Assembly: GCF_016718685.1 (NCBI RefSeq)
Contig: NZ_JADKCX010000002.1
Coordinates: 41,001 to 105,000, forward strand
Reading direction: 5' to 3'
Length of the DNA stretch: 64,000 nucleotides
Source: Haliscomenobacter sp.
Lineage (GTDB): Bacteria > Bacteroidota > Bacteroidia > Chitinophagales > Saprospiraceae
A program made the position numbers and the translations under genes. Every line of letters starts with the position of its first letter. Positions within the stretch are counted from its first letter, which is position 1. Of this stretch, positions 1 through 9,931 are shown piece by piece. The notes beneath the pieces were generated by a model, which was given only the letters and a program-made list of their open reading frames with translations, was not told the origin of the DNA and did not search any database.

Positions 1-1623
1 CTTTGGTGAATTGCCCACCTTGCGCAATCACAATGTTGTTGGCGTCTTGTAATTTGAATGCACCATTGCCATAGGTACAACAAATGCCATCGCCAATTTT
101 ATCCAGAATCCGCAACTTGTAACAACCATAAGGTAGACAAAGCTTTTTTTGTACAATTTGCCCCGAGGTTTTATCCACATAAGGCCCGCCTTTGTCTACG
201 GCTACACCAGCCGGATTGAGAATTTCCCAGGTGGTTTCGCTACCAAACAAATCAAGGGTCAGGGTAAACGTAACATTGCCACAAGTGGCGCCACTACCTC
301 CACCAGAAGGAGGAGGAGAAGGAGGAGGAGTGGTGGTGCATGCTTGCAAACAACTGGCGGCAGCAATCCGACTGCGGATCAGGTTACCGGGTTGTTGCCC
401 AAAACCTTGAGCGTAGTTGATCCCTACCTTGTTCATATGGCAATAAGACATTACCGTTCCACCAGCTGTTGGGGCCGTTACTGAAGCTGCGCAATTGCCT
501 TCGGTAAAACCGGGACAAGCATCCAAAGCCGTATTGTTGCCATTCCAAACACAAGCATGGGTATGCTGTGAACCTAGAATATGCCCCAATTCGTGTGCAA
601 CCACCATCGTTGTAAAGGAAAAGTAGGTACAGCAGAGAAGGTTTTGCCAATACCTGAATAGCCCATTTTAAACGAGGTATATGGCCGACACAACCCGTCC
701 ACAACCGCAATACCTCCGTTGCCCCGGTAAGACAGCAACATACCAGCATCGCCATTAAAGGTGGAGCGGGTTCGCTGAAATTGAGTCAATAAACTATAAG
801 TGTCGGAGCCAGAATAAGGACTGGTCGTGTTCCAAAGGAAAATTTGTGAAAGCGTGATACTAATGTTTTCATTGGCATAAAGGGTGGCTACCTGGTTGAA
901 TACACTGGTGATGTAGTTGGAAGCACCAGTTTGTCCACCCTTGTCAACAAATACGTCATTGTCTACTTCCAGGTATACCCTTACACAAGATGCTGCTGCA
1001 CGCAACTCCCCGCCACTGTTGAGTTCTTCAGCAGTGTACCCCCGCCCACTGTCGGGGGTTTGGCAATGAAATTCTGGATGATCCGCCATTTTGCTGTCCT
1101 CATGCAAGAGGTGCAATCTGGGGTTACTTCCCTTGTAACGGCCCAGTATTTGATTACCGTTTTCAGGAGTACTGATGACCCCGGAAATCTCATCACCAAA
1201 TACACTAATGGCGACCACTGATCCTGGGTAATCTTTGATGACACCACGGTAGTGGATGCCTTCATCCAATTCGTGCAATACCATAGGATTGCTGGCCAAC
1301 ACAATGCTGAAATCAGCAGCAAAGAGGTTTACCTGTACCAGTTCCAGTTCGTAGGTATCGTCGGCGCCAGCAGGCAGCGGGAGGGTCATGGCTTTGGGCC
1401 GATCAAGTAGCAGCCCTCGCAAGTCTTCCGACCGCAAGGACAGCCACTGAGCGTTTACAGCGTCTCCGTCGCGTAAATCGGGGGCACGATCAAATAGTTT
1501 GTAATTGACAAACTTGGAGCGACTGCTTTTCTGAGCTGATACCAGCTCTGCGGGACGTAAAGATAGTTGTGCATGGACTATGGACAAAGCCATAGCCATC
1601 GCCAGCGTAAGTAAGGTTCTCAT
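1..1623 (-). CDS. Secreted zinc metalloprotease (reprolysin-like), partial at left edge, frameshifted
   Basis: The start at 1623 gives a 19-residue signal peptide ending VHAQ, followed by a propeptide-like region and a metzincin catalytic domain. The zinc motif HELGHILGSQH and a Met-turn (VMSYCH) are both readable, but only after a frame change near 619-623, where one base is missing. Before the break the frame reads AVPTF; after it, SFTTMVVAHELGH. The paralogue at 2430-4859 shows the unbroken order. Downstream are a Pro/Ser/Gly linker and a domain matching the paralogue (GDGICCTYGNGAFKL), which continues off the window, so any C-terminal sorting domain is not visible. Reprolysin-like (M12B) proteases of this type are exported and degrade extracellular protein. 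The frameshift may be a sequencing error. Confidence 0.8.
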
Positions 1624-2372
1624 GGCGTGAATCGGTTTTTGGTAAAACTTTTAAGGTTACTACAAATAAATACGACTGGCCAGTACACCAAGTCGCTGGT
1701 TTTCTCAAAGTGTGTTAATCCCCTGTTTGTAAAGATTGATTACCGATTGCTCAAGACAAAGCAATTTATGGGCTGAAAGAAACAAAGACGTCTTGTTTGT
1801 GTGAGATTACAACTGTTAATTGGCGCGGCAAGTTTAAGGTGTCCTTGGACTAGCGCTGTGTTTGGGAAGGAATTTGCAGTTTATAACTCCATCCCAGTGG
1901 TTTGGATTGTGCGTAAAACAAAAAAAATATAAATCTTTTTCTGTTTTGTACGGCAAAGATAAGGCTATTGATCAAAAAAACAACCCTTCAGCCAATTGAA
2001 GCTGAATCCGGAGGTGAAACTGACAATTTTCTGACGGAATTGTGTCAAGTAGGGCTTTGCCGATTGGCAAAGCCCTCAAATGAGTAACCTTAAAAAACAA
2101 TTCACGCCTTATAAGGATTTTATAAAGCCGAATAGTAATAGAAACCGCCCACCATCGCCATAAATGGCGCAAGGTAATTTCATAATGAGTTGAACATGAC
2201 CGAATTGGCCATGTCAATGTGCAGTTTTTGGGAGGATGGTCAATCAGAATTATTTACCAGCCCGCGAGTTGATTGTGGGTTGGAGTTACCCGGGATGTAT
2301 AGAAAACAAGCCCAAAATAATACAGATTTTTTTTTGACGCAAGTTTTACATTCACAGACTTGTAACTTGGAC
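1624..2372. other. Intergenic region without a convincing gene
   Basis: About 750 bases between the two metalloprotease genes. Short open frames on both strands have no family resemblance and carry no clear promoter. The only structured element I see is the hairpin at 2051-2076. The AT-rich part from 1640 to 1990 probably holds the promoter of the left gene, but I find no exact TAnnTTTG element. Confidence 0.6.
2051..2076. repeat. Perfect 11-bp hairpin
   Basis: Arms AGGGCTTTGCC and GGCAAAGCCCT flank the 4-base loop GATT. No T-run follows on either strand, so this is not a standard intrinsic terminator. It could be a remnant of a terminator or a protein-binding palindrome. Confidence 0.5.
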
Positions 2373-2406
2373 AAAAAAAGGCAGGACTTCGGTCCTGCCT
2401 TTTTTT
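2373..2406 (-). terminator. Intrinsic terminator with UUCG-type loop
   Basis: Arms GGCAGGAC and GTCCTGCC enclose TTCG, with seven A before and seven T after. It can work in both directions. It sits 23 bases beyond the stop codon of the metalloprotease gene ending at 2430, so its main role is to end that minus-strand transcript. Confidence 0.9.
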
Positions 2407-2429
2407 GTTACAAACAACATTCAGGTCTT

Positions 2430-4859
2430 TTATTCTGCTCTTTTAACCAGCACCTTGCCGGAAATTTTATGATCTCGTCCATGAATGGTATAGGCATAAA
2501 AACCAACGGGAAGATCGGCAACCGTAAAACCAACAGTCAGGTCACCCTCTGCTTTATCAATTTGCTGGTTCCGCAGTAGTCTGCCCAAAGGATCAAACAA
2601 TTGCAACTGATAGGAACCTTCCGGCCAACCTTCAAGCCTGAAGTGTACCTGATCTTCGGCGGGGTTAGGAAAAACACTCAAGGCTGAGGCAAAGGCCTCA
2701 GGCGTATCAAAATTAGACAAACGAGGGCATGGATTTTTTTCATAAACCCGAATATTGCGGAATTGAGAGTTGCCAATGCTCGCCACTGCATCGTTATCAC
2801 AGGCAAAGTAAAGATATTTGGCTTTTTGCCGATATCGCTGACCAATGGGAATAGTGTACCGTTTCCATTCTCCAGTCCCTTCATAGTTGTTGTGGGATTG
2901 ATAACCCCAGTCTTGAGTCCCCCATAACTGGAAAGTGTAAACGGTGGAGATATTCAGGTCAGTGTCAAAGCCGATGCCATGGATTTCTGCTTCTTGCGTT
3001 GAACGAAATTCTACTTCCAAAAAAGTATTGGCGGTGATGTCATATTCAAAGGGGATGGCTTTCCAGGCATTGTTCTGTAAGGCAATACTTTTGCCGTTGT
3101 CACCAATGGAAGCAGTACCTTGATCTTGTGAATCGCCAAAGGATAAAATTTCGTAATTGTTAAAATTGATTTCCGTACAGCCAAGGTTGGTGGTAGGCGG
3201 AGCAACTACATTGGTCACTTTTTTTCCTTGTGCATCAATGCAGAAAGTAGTTGTCGTTTCGCGTGCAAACTGTCCACCTTCGGCCAATATAGCCTGATTT
3301 TTGTCGGTCAATTGGAAAGCCCCATCTCCATATCTACAGCACAATCCATCCCCTCGTGAGTCGAGTACCCTTAGGGTATAACAACCAGGAGGCAGGCATA
3401 TCTTTTTTTGAATCTTCAGACCGTTGCTTTGAATCGGGTAAGGGCCCCCACGGTCTACTACAGCTTTGGTGACATCCAATAACTCCCAGGTTGTTTCATT
3501 GCCATAGGCATCCAGGGTGATGCTGAGATTGATTTCTCCACAAGTAGGTTGTGGTACAATGGGTGTATTTGAACATCCGCTGATACAAGCTGCACTTGCA
3601 ATGCGATTGCGGATGACATTACCGGGTTGGGGCCCAAATCCTGCGGAAAAATTGATCCCGTAAGGACTGATGTGGCAATAAGACATAATCGTACCGCCTT
3701 CACGAGGAACAGCTGGGGTACTACAGCCACCGTCGGTAAAACCAGGGCAACCGTCAATTGCTGTACTGTTCCCGTTCCATACACAGGAATGGGTATGATG
3801 CGAACCTAAAATGTGGCCCAATTCATGCGTGAGCACCATCACCGTGAAGGAGTAAGCAGGAACTGTTTGATAACTTTTTCCAATCGCAGCATAGCCCAGG
3901 TTAAATGGATCACACAGGCCATCTACTACCGCAATGCCACCACCACCTTTGTAAGAAACCAACATGCCTGCATCACCTGTAATCGATCCGGCGCGTTTGT
4001 CCTTAAATTGAATCAACAAACCATAAGCATCGTAAGCACTGTAAGGACTGACCGTATTCCAAATGTACAATTGGGACAGATTGAGTGAGATTCGCTCATT
4101 GGCATAAAGTGTAGCTACCTCATTAAATACACCCATGATGTAGCGTTGGGTCGCATCTAAACCTCCTTTGTCTTTAAAAACATCATAGTCTACTTCAAGG
4201 TACAGGCTGACACAGCTATTGGCACTGCGCAGTTCTGGATTGTCTTCAAGTTCATTCGCGGAATAGCCCCGTTGGCCATCAGGTGTATAACAATGAAAAT
4301 CGTGGTGCTTGGGCATTTGATCCTCTGCGTACAAAACATGCAAGCCTGGCGTTTTTATTTTCAGGGACCGATACTTGGCCAAAGTAAGGTTGCTGCGTCC
4401 TGGAATGCTGATCAAACCCAGCACTTCATCTGCATAAATGCTTAAAGAAACCAGTGAGCCAGATTGTCCTTTCACCATTCCACTGTAATACACTCCGGTG
4501 CTGATTTCGTCGGCACCCTGATTAGGGCGCGCAAGTTTTAGGCTAAAACCTGGTGCGGACAGCTCAACTTTGAACAATTCCAGTACAAATTGCTCACGAT
4601 CGGTTGAAACCACAAGCGCTATGGCACTTGATGGTTGTTGCAATAAATTGCTCGCTTCTTCTTCCTGAAAAAGGGTGAATTGGGCATTGGGGACATTAGG
4701 GTCATTCAATGCAGGAGTGGCCTTAAAAAGAGCGGATTTCGAAAACGGCATCTTGCTTTTTTGCAATGCTTCGACTTGCTCTTGAGGGCGCATAGTGGGC
4801 TGAGCATGAACGAACCAGCTGGCTAACGCCAAGATAGTTAGTGTACATAGTGATTTCAT
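2430..4859 (-). CDS. Secreted zinc metalloprotease with type IX C-terminal sorting domain
   Basis: 809 residues. The start at 4859 is chosen because it begins directly with a signal peptide (about 20 residues, ending FVHAQ); an upstream in-frame start at 4922 would add 21 unlikely residues. A propeptide-like region is followed by a metzincin domain with HELGHILGSHH near residues 345-355 and the Met-turn IMSYCH. Two accessory domains follow: one with GDGLCCRYGDGAFQL and one beta-rich, possibly carbohydrate-binding. The last ~80 residues form a type A type IX sorting domain (LSVFPNPAEDQVHF ... GFYAYTI). The protein should cross the outer membrane through the SprA translocon. It is a paralogue of the gene at 1-1623 and ends in a strong terminator. 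Confidence 0.9.
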   Translation of the reverse strand: MKSLCTLTILALASWFVHAQPTMRPQEQVEALQKSKMPFSKSALFKATPALNDPNVPNAQFTLFQEEEASNLLQQPSSAIALVVSTDREQFVLELFKVELSAPGFSLKLARPNQGADEISTGVYYSGMVKGQSGSLVSLSIYADEVLGLISIPGRSNLTLAKYRSLKIKTPGLHVLYAEDQMPKHHDFHCYTPDGQRGYSANELEDNPELRSANSCVSLYLEVDYDVFKDKGGLDATQRYIMGVFNEVATLYANERISLNLSQLYIWNTVSPYSAYDAYGLLIQFKDKRAGSITGDAGMLVSYKGGGGIAVVDGLCDPFNLGYAAIGKSYQTVPAYSFTVMVLTHELGHILGSHHTHSCVWNGNSTAIDGCPGFTDGGCSTPAVPREGGTIMSYCHISPYGINFSAGFGPQPGNVIRNRIASAACISGCSNTPIVPQPTCGEINLSITLDAYGNETTWELLDVTKAVVDRGGPYPIQSNGLKIQKKICLPPGCYTLRVLDSRGDGLCCRYGDGAFQLTDKNQAILAEGGQFARETTTTFCIDAQGKKVTNVVAPPTTNLGCTEINFNNYEILSFGDSQDQGTASIGDNGKSIALQNNAWKAIPFEYDITANTFLEVEFRSTQEAEIHGIGFDTDLNISTVYTFQLWGTQDWGYQSHNNYEGTGEWKRYTIPIGQRYRQKAKYLYFACDNDAVASIGNSQFRNIRVYEKNPCPRLSNFDTPEAFASALSVFPNPAEDQVHFRLEGWPEGSYQLQLFDPLGRLLRNQQIDKAEGDLTVGFTVADLPVGFYAYTIHGRDHKISGKVLVKRAE

Positions 4860-5261
4860 AGTGTTCCAATAAGTTAACTGGTAAAAAGAACCTTCCCATT
4901 CAGACTGATGAGGTTTAGTCAATCAGCTGTTGTTGAAGCTTTAATGATGTAGTTTAGGTGTTATGAATACAAAAAAATACTGAACAGTGCAGCGCACCGC
5001 CAGAGATAGGGGGAAGATGAATGGATAAAGTGATTAAGTATTACAAAGTGGTTCACATGAAATTATCCCGATGTATTGAATCATTCAATCCGGAATGAGG
5101 CAAACTATGATTCATTTTGGGAAATAGGTAGGATAATATATTTGGTGGGAACTAATATTCTTAAAAGTGATGCAATATAGATGTTATTTGGATAGAGTAC
5201 AAATATTTTTTACATACAAGTGTTTTTTACTATTTCTTTGCTTGACACGCCTATAAATGAA
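4860..5261. other. AT-rich intergenic region, no gene seen
   Basis: About 400 bases of low-GC sequence upstream of the metalloprotease gene. I see no credible open frame. It probably contains the protease promoter, but no exact TAnnTTTG element could be placed. Confidence 0.5.
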
Positions 5262-5295
5262 CAGGGAATTTTCACGTATTAGTGAAAATTCCCTG
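5262..5295 (-). terminator. Perfect 14-bp hairpin after nfu
   Basis: Arms CAGGGAATTTTCAC and GTGAAAATTCCCTG around a 6-base loop, 30 bases beyond the nfu stop codon. The A/T-rich lower stem may replace a U-run. This is the likely end of the nfu transcript. Confidence 0.6.
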
Positions 5296-5325
5296 CTTAT
5301 GTGTACGGTGCGAAAGCGTAGAGTA

Positions 5326-5937
5326 TTAGCCCATTTCTTGCACTACTTCTTCAACTTGAGGAATCATACGTTTAAGCATCCCTTCAATACCTGCCTTGAG
5401 GGTCACGGTTGAAGATGGACACCCACTGCAAGAGCCTTGCATCAAAACAAAAACCTTACCGTTTTCGTAGTGCTTGAACTCAATATTACCACCATCCATT
5501 TCTACAGCCGGTTTGACGTAGGTGTCAATCAGCTCTTTGATTTTTTGAACCAATTCGGCTTCATCACCAGTATAGGCCACTCCCGCCCGATCTGCCTCGA
5601 TTTTGGAGATGTGTTCAGCAAAACCTTCTTTCACCAACTCACCTCCTTCTTCAATGTAGTTCTTGATGAAGTCTTTGAGTTTGAGCATGATGTCGGGCCA
5701 TTCGTAGTTCAGTTCTTTACTTACTGTTACGAAATTGTTGCTGACGTATACTCCTCGTACATAAGGGAAATCGAACAAAGCAGTGGCCAGTGGCGACCAT
5801 TCAGTAGCCAGATCTACTTCGCGAAAATCGGCAGTACCTCGGTACAACATCCGGTTGGTCACAAACTTGAGTGACTCAGGGTTGGGTGTCTGCTCGGTGT
5901 ACAACAACACCGGGCTTTTGGTAACAGTAGTCTCCAT
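5326..5937 (-). CDS. nfu: NifU-like Fe-S cluster scaffold/carrier protein (Nfu)
   Basis: 203 residues with two domains. The N-terminal Nfu_N domain (about residues 10-100) begins YTEQTPNPESLKF. The C-terminal NifU domain carries the cluster-ligating CXXC in GSCSGCPSSTVTL. Family members assemble or deliver [4Fe-4S] clusters to apo-enzymes in the cytoplasm; aconitase-type enzymes such as LeuC in this window are plausible clients, which is inference. Length and domain order are normal. It lies 78 bases downstream of hisS on the same strand and ends at the hairpin at 5262-5295. Confidence 0.93.
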   Translation of the reverse strand: METTVTKSPVLLYTEQTPNPESLKFVTNRMLYRGTADFREVDLATEWSPLATALFDFPYVRGVYVSNNFVTVSKELNYEWPDIMLKLKDFIKNYIEEGGELVKEGFAEHISKIEADRAGVAYTGDEAELVQKIKELIDTYVKPAVEMDGGNIEFKHYENGKVFVLMQGSCSGCPSSTVTLKAGIEGMLKRMIPQVEEVVQEMG

Positions 5938-6015
5938 ATGATGAGTGTCTGTTGGCGTTAGTATTGGTTATTTAGAACGAATCTTAAAAGTAACACTTAA
6001 AGTGCAAAAGTGGTT

Positions 6016-7361
6016 TTATTGTGCTTGAGTTTTTGTAATTATTTCCTCGATCGTCAGTTTTTCCTGGTCGCCGCTCTGCATATTTTTGCAGCTGAGTAAG
6101 CCACTGTTCATTTCTTCTTCACCGACCAGCACCACAAAAGGCACTTGTCGGTCATTGGCGTATTTCATTTGCTTTTTGAGCTTTCCCGGATCTGGATAGA
6201 TTTCGGAGTTCACGCCAGCTGCCCTCAATTTGCTCAGCGCAGCAAAAGCATATAAGTGTGCGGCTTCGTCAAAAGCCATGAACAACACCTTGAGCGAATT
6301 GCTGGTGTCGGCAGGGAAAAGTTTCAACTCTTCCAGTACATCGTAAATGCGCTCGGCTCCAAAAGAAACCCCAACCCCGGATACATCTTTAAGCCCAAAT
6401 ACGCCCGTGAGGTTGTCGTAACGGCCACCGCCACCAATGCTGCCCATGGCCACACCTTTGGCTTGTACTTCAAAAATACAACCCGTATAGTAGTTGAGTC
6501 CACGCGCCAGGGTGATGTCAAAACGGATTTCTTGTTGGGTTTGGCCAGCGCTGAGGTATTGCAAAAGGGTTTGTACTTCCTGGATACCCAATTTGCCCCT
6601 TTCACTTGATTCCAACGCATTTTGCAGTTCATCCAGGGATTGGATGCTCAAAATTTGGGTGATGGTTGTGATGGCCTCATCGTCAATGCCGCGCTCGCCC
6701 ATTTCTTTTTTTATGCCATCCAGGCCAATTTTATCCAGCTTGTCGATGGCCACGGTCATCTCCACCATCCGCTCGGGAATGCCCGCTACTTCGGCAATTC
6801 CTTCCAAAATTTTGCGGTTGTTGAATTTGATGACCACGGGCAGTTTCAATTTGGAAAAAACCTCATCGTAAATCTGCACCAATTCAGCTTCGTAGACCAA
6901 AGAGGTAGAACCCACTACATCCACATCGCACTGGTAAAACTCCCGATAACGACCTTTTTGTGGCCGGTCAGCCCGCCAAACGGGTTGGATCTGGTAGCGT
7001 TTAAAGGGGAACGTAAGCTCGTTTTGGTGCATCACTACAAAGCGAGCAAAAGTACGGTGAGGTCGTAGCGCAAACCGCGTTTTGCCAAAGCCGGGGTGAC
7101 AATCTTATAGGCTTTGGAGCTGATGTCGTCTGGGCTAATGCCTTTGAGGTACTCGCCGTTGTTCAATATTTTAAACAACAAACGGTCACCTTCTTCGCCG
7201 TATTTGCCCGACAAGGTGCTGAGGTTCTCCATAGCTGGTGTTTCAATGGGCAAATACCCAAATTTGACAAACACCGAGCGAATGGTATCAAAGATATAGT
7301 TGCGTTTGAGCACCTGATCAGGGGTGAAGTCCCGGGTGCCTTCAGCGGTGGATGGTTTCAT
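6016..7361 (-). CDS. hisS: Histidyl-tRNA synthetase (one frame break)
   Basis: Class II synthetase that charges tRNA-His. The ATG at 7361 gives MKPSTAEGTRDF, the usual HisS start; upstream in-frame codons lie in an intergenic repeat. Motif 1 is followed by RYDLTV, after which a one-base deletion near 7051 shifts the frame; the rest resumes with VVMHQNELTFPFKRYQIQPVWR (written here as two parts: VVMHQNELTF and PFKRYQIQPVWR). The histidine-binding segments RGLNYYTGCIFE and GGGRYDNL and a C-terminal anticodon-binding domain are intact. Reconstructed length is 448 residues, normal for the family. The gene is indispensable and usually single-copy, so the break is probably a sequencing error. It follows pheS, separated by an inverted repeat. 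Confidence 0.92.
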
Positions 7362-7366
7362 GTTTG

Positions 7367-7427
7367 AGGGTTCGGGAGTTCGGGGGTTCGGGGGTCGAAC
7401 CAACGAACCCCCGAACCCCCGAACCCT
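7367..7427. repeat. TTCGGGGG-class inverted repeat between pheS and hisS
   Basis: Two arms of about 24 bases, built from the words GGGTTCGGGGGTTCG and its complement, with one mismatch and a 13-base centre. The right arm overlaps the TAG stop codon of pheS. The same word family recurs at 8556, 16605, 23895, 29211 and 34494. Confidence 0.85.
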
Positions 7428-8469
7428 AAATGACTGACGAGAATTGCTTCAAAAACCGCACATCGTTTTCAAACAACAAGCGGATATCCGTAATCGTGTA
7501 CAACATCATCGCCTGGCGTTCGATGCCCATGCCAAAGGCAAAACCAGAGTATTCTTCGGGGTCGATGCCACAGTTGATCAATACTTGAGGGTCAACCATG
7601 CCGCAGCCCAAAATTTCTACCCAGCCGCTGTATTTGCAGACCCGGCAACCTTTGCTGTTGCAAATGAAGCAGGAAACGTCCATTTCTGCACTGGGCTCAG
7701 TGAAGGGAAAAAATGAAGGGCGGAGGCGTATTTTGGTATTGGGCCCATACATTTCGCGAGCGAAATAATACAGGGTTTGTTTCATGTCGGCAAAAGAAAC
7801 TCCTTTGTCAATGTACAAGCCTTCCACTTGATGGAACTGACAATGCGAACGCGCCGAAATGGTTTCGTTGCGGTACACCCGACCGGGTGCAATGATGCGG
7901 ATGGGCGGTTTTTGGGAGGTCATCACCCGCGCTTGTACGGAGGAAGTATGGGTACGCAGCAGCATTTCGGTGCTGTTGCGCAGGTAGTACGTATCTTGCA
8001 TGTCGCGCGCCGGATGATCTGCGGGCGTGTTCATTGCGCTGAAGTTGTGCCAGTCGTCTTCAATCTCCCGCTCTTCGGCCACCACAAACCCCAGGCGTTC
8101 AAAAATGCGCACGATGCGGTTGAGCGTCACCGATACCGGATGGCGTGAGCCCAGGTCGATGGGTTCTCCAGGTGCGGTAATGTCCAAGCCCGCCGCCTGG
8201 GATTTTTCCGCAGCAGCTTCCGCTACCGCCTTGAGGGCATCAAACTTGGCCTCAGCTTGCTCTTTGGCTTTGTTGATCAATTGGCCAAATTCCTTTTTTT
8301 GCTCATTCGGTACGTTCCGAATTTCGCCCATCAAGGGTTTGATCACGTTGTTTGATCCCAGGAACCGCAAACGGAACTGCTCAATGGCTTCGGCGTTGGC
8401 CGGATTGGCCGCCTCAATTTCCTGCAACAAGTCCTGTAATTGTTGAAATGCGTTGGCAGACATAGTCAT
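7426..8469 (-). CDS. pheS: Phenylalanyl-tRNA synthetase alpha subunit
   Basis: Catalytic alpha chain of the (alpha-beta)2 enzyme. An N-terminal coiled coil (about residues 5-85) precedes the class II core, with motif 2 in YRNETISARSHCQFHQVEG and the C-terminal signature SGWVEILGCGMVDP. A Cys-rich segment (CFICNSKGCRVCK) is present, as in many bacterial PheS. The start at 8469 (or 8463, two codons later) is preferred because a promoter -7 element lies at 8485-8492, just upstream, which excludes the in-frame codon at 8508. About 347 residues. No pheT is adjacent. hisS follows on the same strand. Confidence 0.95.
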   Translation of the reverse strand: MTMSANAFQQLQDLLQEIEAANPANAEAIEQFRLRFLGSNNVIKPLMGEIRNVPNEQKKEFGQLINKAKEQAEAKFDALKAVAEAAAEKSQAAGLDITAPGEPIDLGSRHPVSVTLNRIVRIFERLGFVVAEEREIEDDWHNFSAMNTPADHPARDMQDTYYLRNSTEMLLRTHTSSVQARVMTSQKPPIRIIAPGRVYRNETISARSHCQFHQVEGLYIDKGVSFADMKQTLYYFAREMYGPNTKIRLRPSFFPFTEPSAEMDVSCFICNSKGCRVCKYSGWVEILGCGMVDPQVLINCGIDPEEYSGFAFGMGIERQAMMLYTITDIRLLFENDVRFLKQFSSVI

Positions 8470-8484
8470 TTTTAAAATCGCTGA

Positions 8485-8518
8485 CAAAAGTAAGCATTTT
8501 CGTTTCATATGGAATCAA
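8485..8518 (-). promoter_or_regulatory. Bacteroidota-type promoter of pheS
   Basis: On the minus strand the sequence reads TTG-N23-TACTTTTG, matching the -33/-7 consensus of Bacteroidota primary sigma factors. It predicts a 5' leader of about 10 bases before the start codon at 8469. Confidence 0.6.
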
Positions 8519-8555
8519 TAACAATGGCGATATTGCGCAGAGTTCCATTTTTTAT

Positions 8556-8623
8556 GGGTTCGGGGGTTCGAAGTTCGGGGGTTGCCGAACTTCGAACCCC
8601 CGAACTTCGAACCCCCGAACCCT
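8556..8623. repeat. TTCGGGGG-class inverted repeat in a divergent gap
   Basis: Arms of about 30 bases made from GGGTTCGGGGGTTCGAAG and its complement, nearly closed by GTTGCCGAAC in the middle. It lies between the diverging pheS and ligase genes, so it cannot terminate either transcript. Confidence 0.85.
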
Positions 8624-8639
8624 AAACTTTTCAACTTAA

Positions 8640-9854
8640 ATGTCACAGCTCCGCCTCTACTTTACCTACTTATCCTGCCTTGCGCTCCTGGTCGGGCTAT
8701 TGGTGTCACCCTATTTGCAATCGATGAGCTTGATTGGTTTTGCCATCGCTGGCGTTTGGGAAGCAGCAGCTACCCGTAGTACGCTCAGGGCGCAATGGAA
8801 GGCATTCTGGCAGCGGCCGGATTTTTGGGTTTTTGGCTTACATTTTGTCATTGTGTTGTTGGGTGCCTGGTCGGTGCAAGATTTAGATTTTTGGCAGGAG
8901 CGACTGCGCATCAAACTGCCGTTTTTGGTGCTCCCCCTGGCCTTCTTTTTTATGCCAAAATTCAGTCTACGGCAATACCTGGGACTGCTCTACCTTTTGG
9001 TAATCGTTTTGTCCCTGACCAGCCTGGGCATTCTCATCAATTACAACCTGCATTTTGAGGAGATTCAACTGTTGATCAAACAAGGACAATCGATGCCGAT
9101 GCCCACCAATCACATCCGCTTTAGTTTGTTGTTGGCCATTGGGATCATTGCCGCAGGTTATTTGTACACTCAGGGATATTATTGGAAAAAAGAACAGGAA
9201 AGGCAGTGGATCGCGGGCATGGGCTTGTTTTTGTTTGTGTTCATCCACGTGTTGTCGGTGCGCAGCGGAATAGCTGCTTTGTACCTGGCCATTTTTGTGC
9301 TGGGTTTGCGCTATGCCTGGGTGAGCAAGCGGTATTGGCTGGGTTTAGCGGTGATCGCGGCATTGTGCACTCTACCCATTTTGGGGTATTTTTTACTGCC
9401 GAGTTTTAAAATGAAAGTCGACTATGCCCTTTACGACCTGCGCATGCGCCAAAGTGGACAGGGTACCATGTTGTCGGATTCAGAGCGTATGACGACCTTA
9501 AAAGTAGGCTGGAACATTTTCAAGGCAGCGCCTTTGCTCGGGGTCGGTGCGGGCAACCTGGATCAGGCCGTAGCCTTTCAATACCAGGCACATTTTCCCA
9601 ATGCGGCAAGGGTCATGATGCCGCATAACCAGTTTTTGTACGTGGCCGCAGGCTCGGGTTTGGTGGGACTTGTGCTCTTTTGTATCGCCATTTTTGTGCC
9701 GCTTTTTTATGGCCGCAATGATCAGGATTGGCTGTTTTTGGGCAGTTATGTGGTCATTTTTGCCTCCTTGCTGGTGGAGGCCACTTTGGAAAATGCGATG
9801 GGGGTGGCGTTGAGTTGTTTCTTTTTGTTGATGGGGATGAGGGAGAGGCAGTAA
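8640..9854 (+). CDS. O-antigen ligase-like (Wzy_C family) membrane protein
   Basis: 404 residues with roughly ten hydrophobic segments. The pattern fits the O-antigen ligase / Wzy polymerase family: a central periplasmic loop, then PLLGVGAGNL and the conserved MPHNQFL near residue 325, where family members carry the His needed for glycan transfer. Such proteins act in the inner membrane on undecaprenyl-linked glycans. No polysaccharide gene cluster surrounds it, so the substrate is unknown. The start at 8640 follows directly after the inverted repeat; divergent from pheS. Confidence 0.8.
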   Translation: MSQLRLYFTYLSCLALLVGLLVSPYLQSMSLIGFAIAGVWEAAATRSTLRAQWKAFWQRPDFWVFGLHFVIVLLGAWSVQDLDFWQERLRIKLPFLVLPLAFFFMPKFSLRQYLGLLYLLVIVLSLTSLGILINYNLHFEEIQLLIKQGQSMPMPTNHIRFSLLLAIGIIAAGYLYTQGYYWKKEQERQWIAGMGLFLFVFIHVLSVRSGIAALYLAIFVLGLRYAWVSKRYWLGLAVIAALCTLPILGYFLLPSFKMKVDYALYDLRMRQSGQGTMLSDSERMTTLKVGWNIFKAAPLLGVGAGNLDQAVAFQYQAHFPNAARVMMPHNQFLYVAAGSGLVGLVLFCIAIFVPLFYGRNDQDWLFLGSYVVIFASLLVEATLENAMGVALSCFFLLMGMRERQ

Positions 9855-9879
9855 GTCCACCACGCTTTTTTTAGCCAAT

Positions 9880-9914
9880 TTGTCTTCAGCCACGTTACTT
9901 CTTTCGTACCTTGC
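9880..9914 (+). promoter_or_regulatory. Promoter candidate for the 472-residue protein
   Basis: TTG at 9880-9882, 24-base spacer, TACCTTGC at 9907-9914. The last two bases differ from TAnnTTTG. The expected transcript start falls just before the ATG at 9932 and argues against the in-frame TTG at 9911. Confidence 0.4.
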
Positions 9915-9931
9915 ACCCCAACATCATCCCC

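Noticed and set aside
1972..2579. Open frames of 81 and 129 codons between the metalloproteases
   Set aside because: They lie in a low-complexity gap and across the terminator and the 3' end of the next gene, with no family resemblance.
7035..7361. Programmed frameshift in hisS
   Set aside because: No slippery heptamer and no downstream pseudoknot; the break is a simple missing base, like the others in the window.
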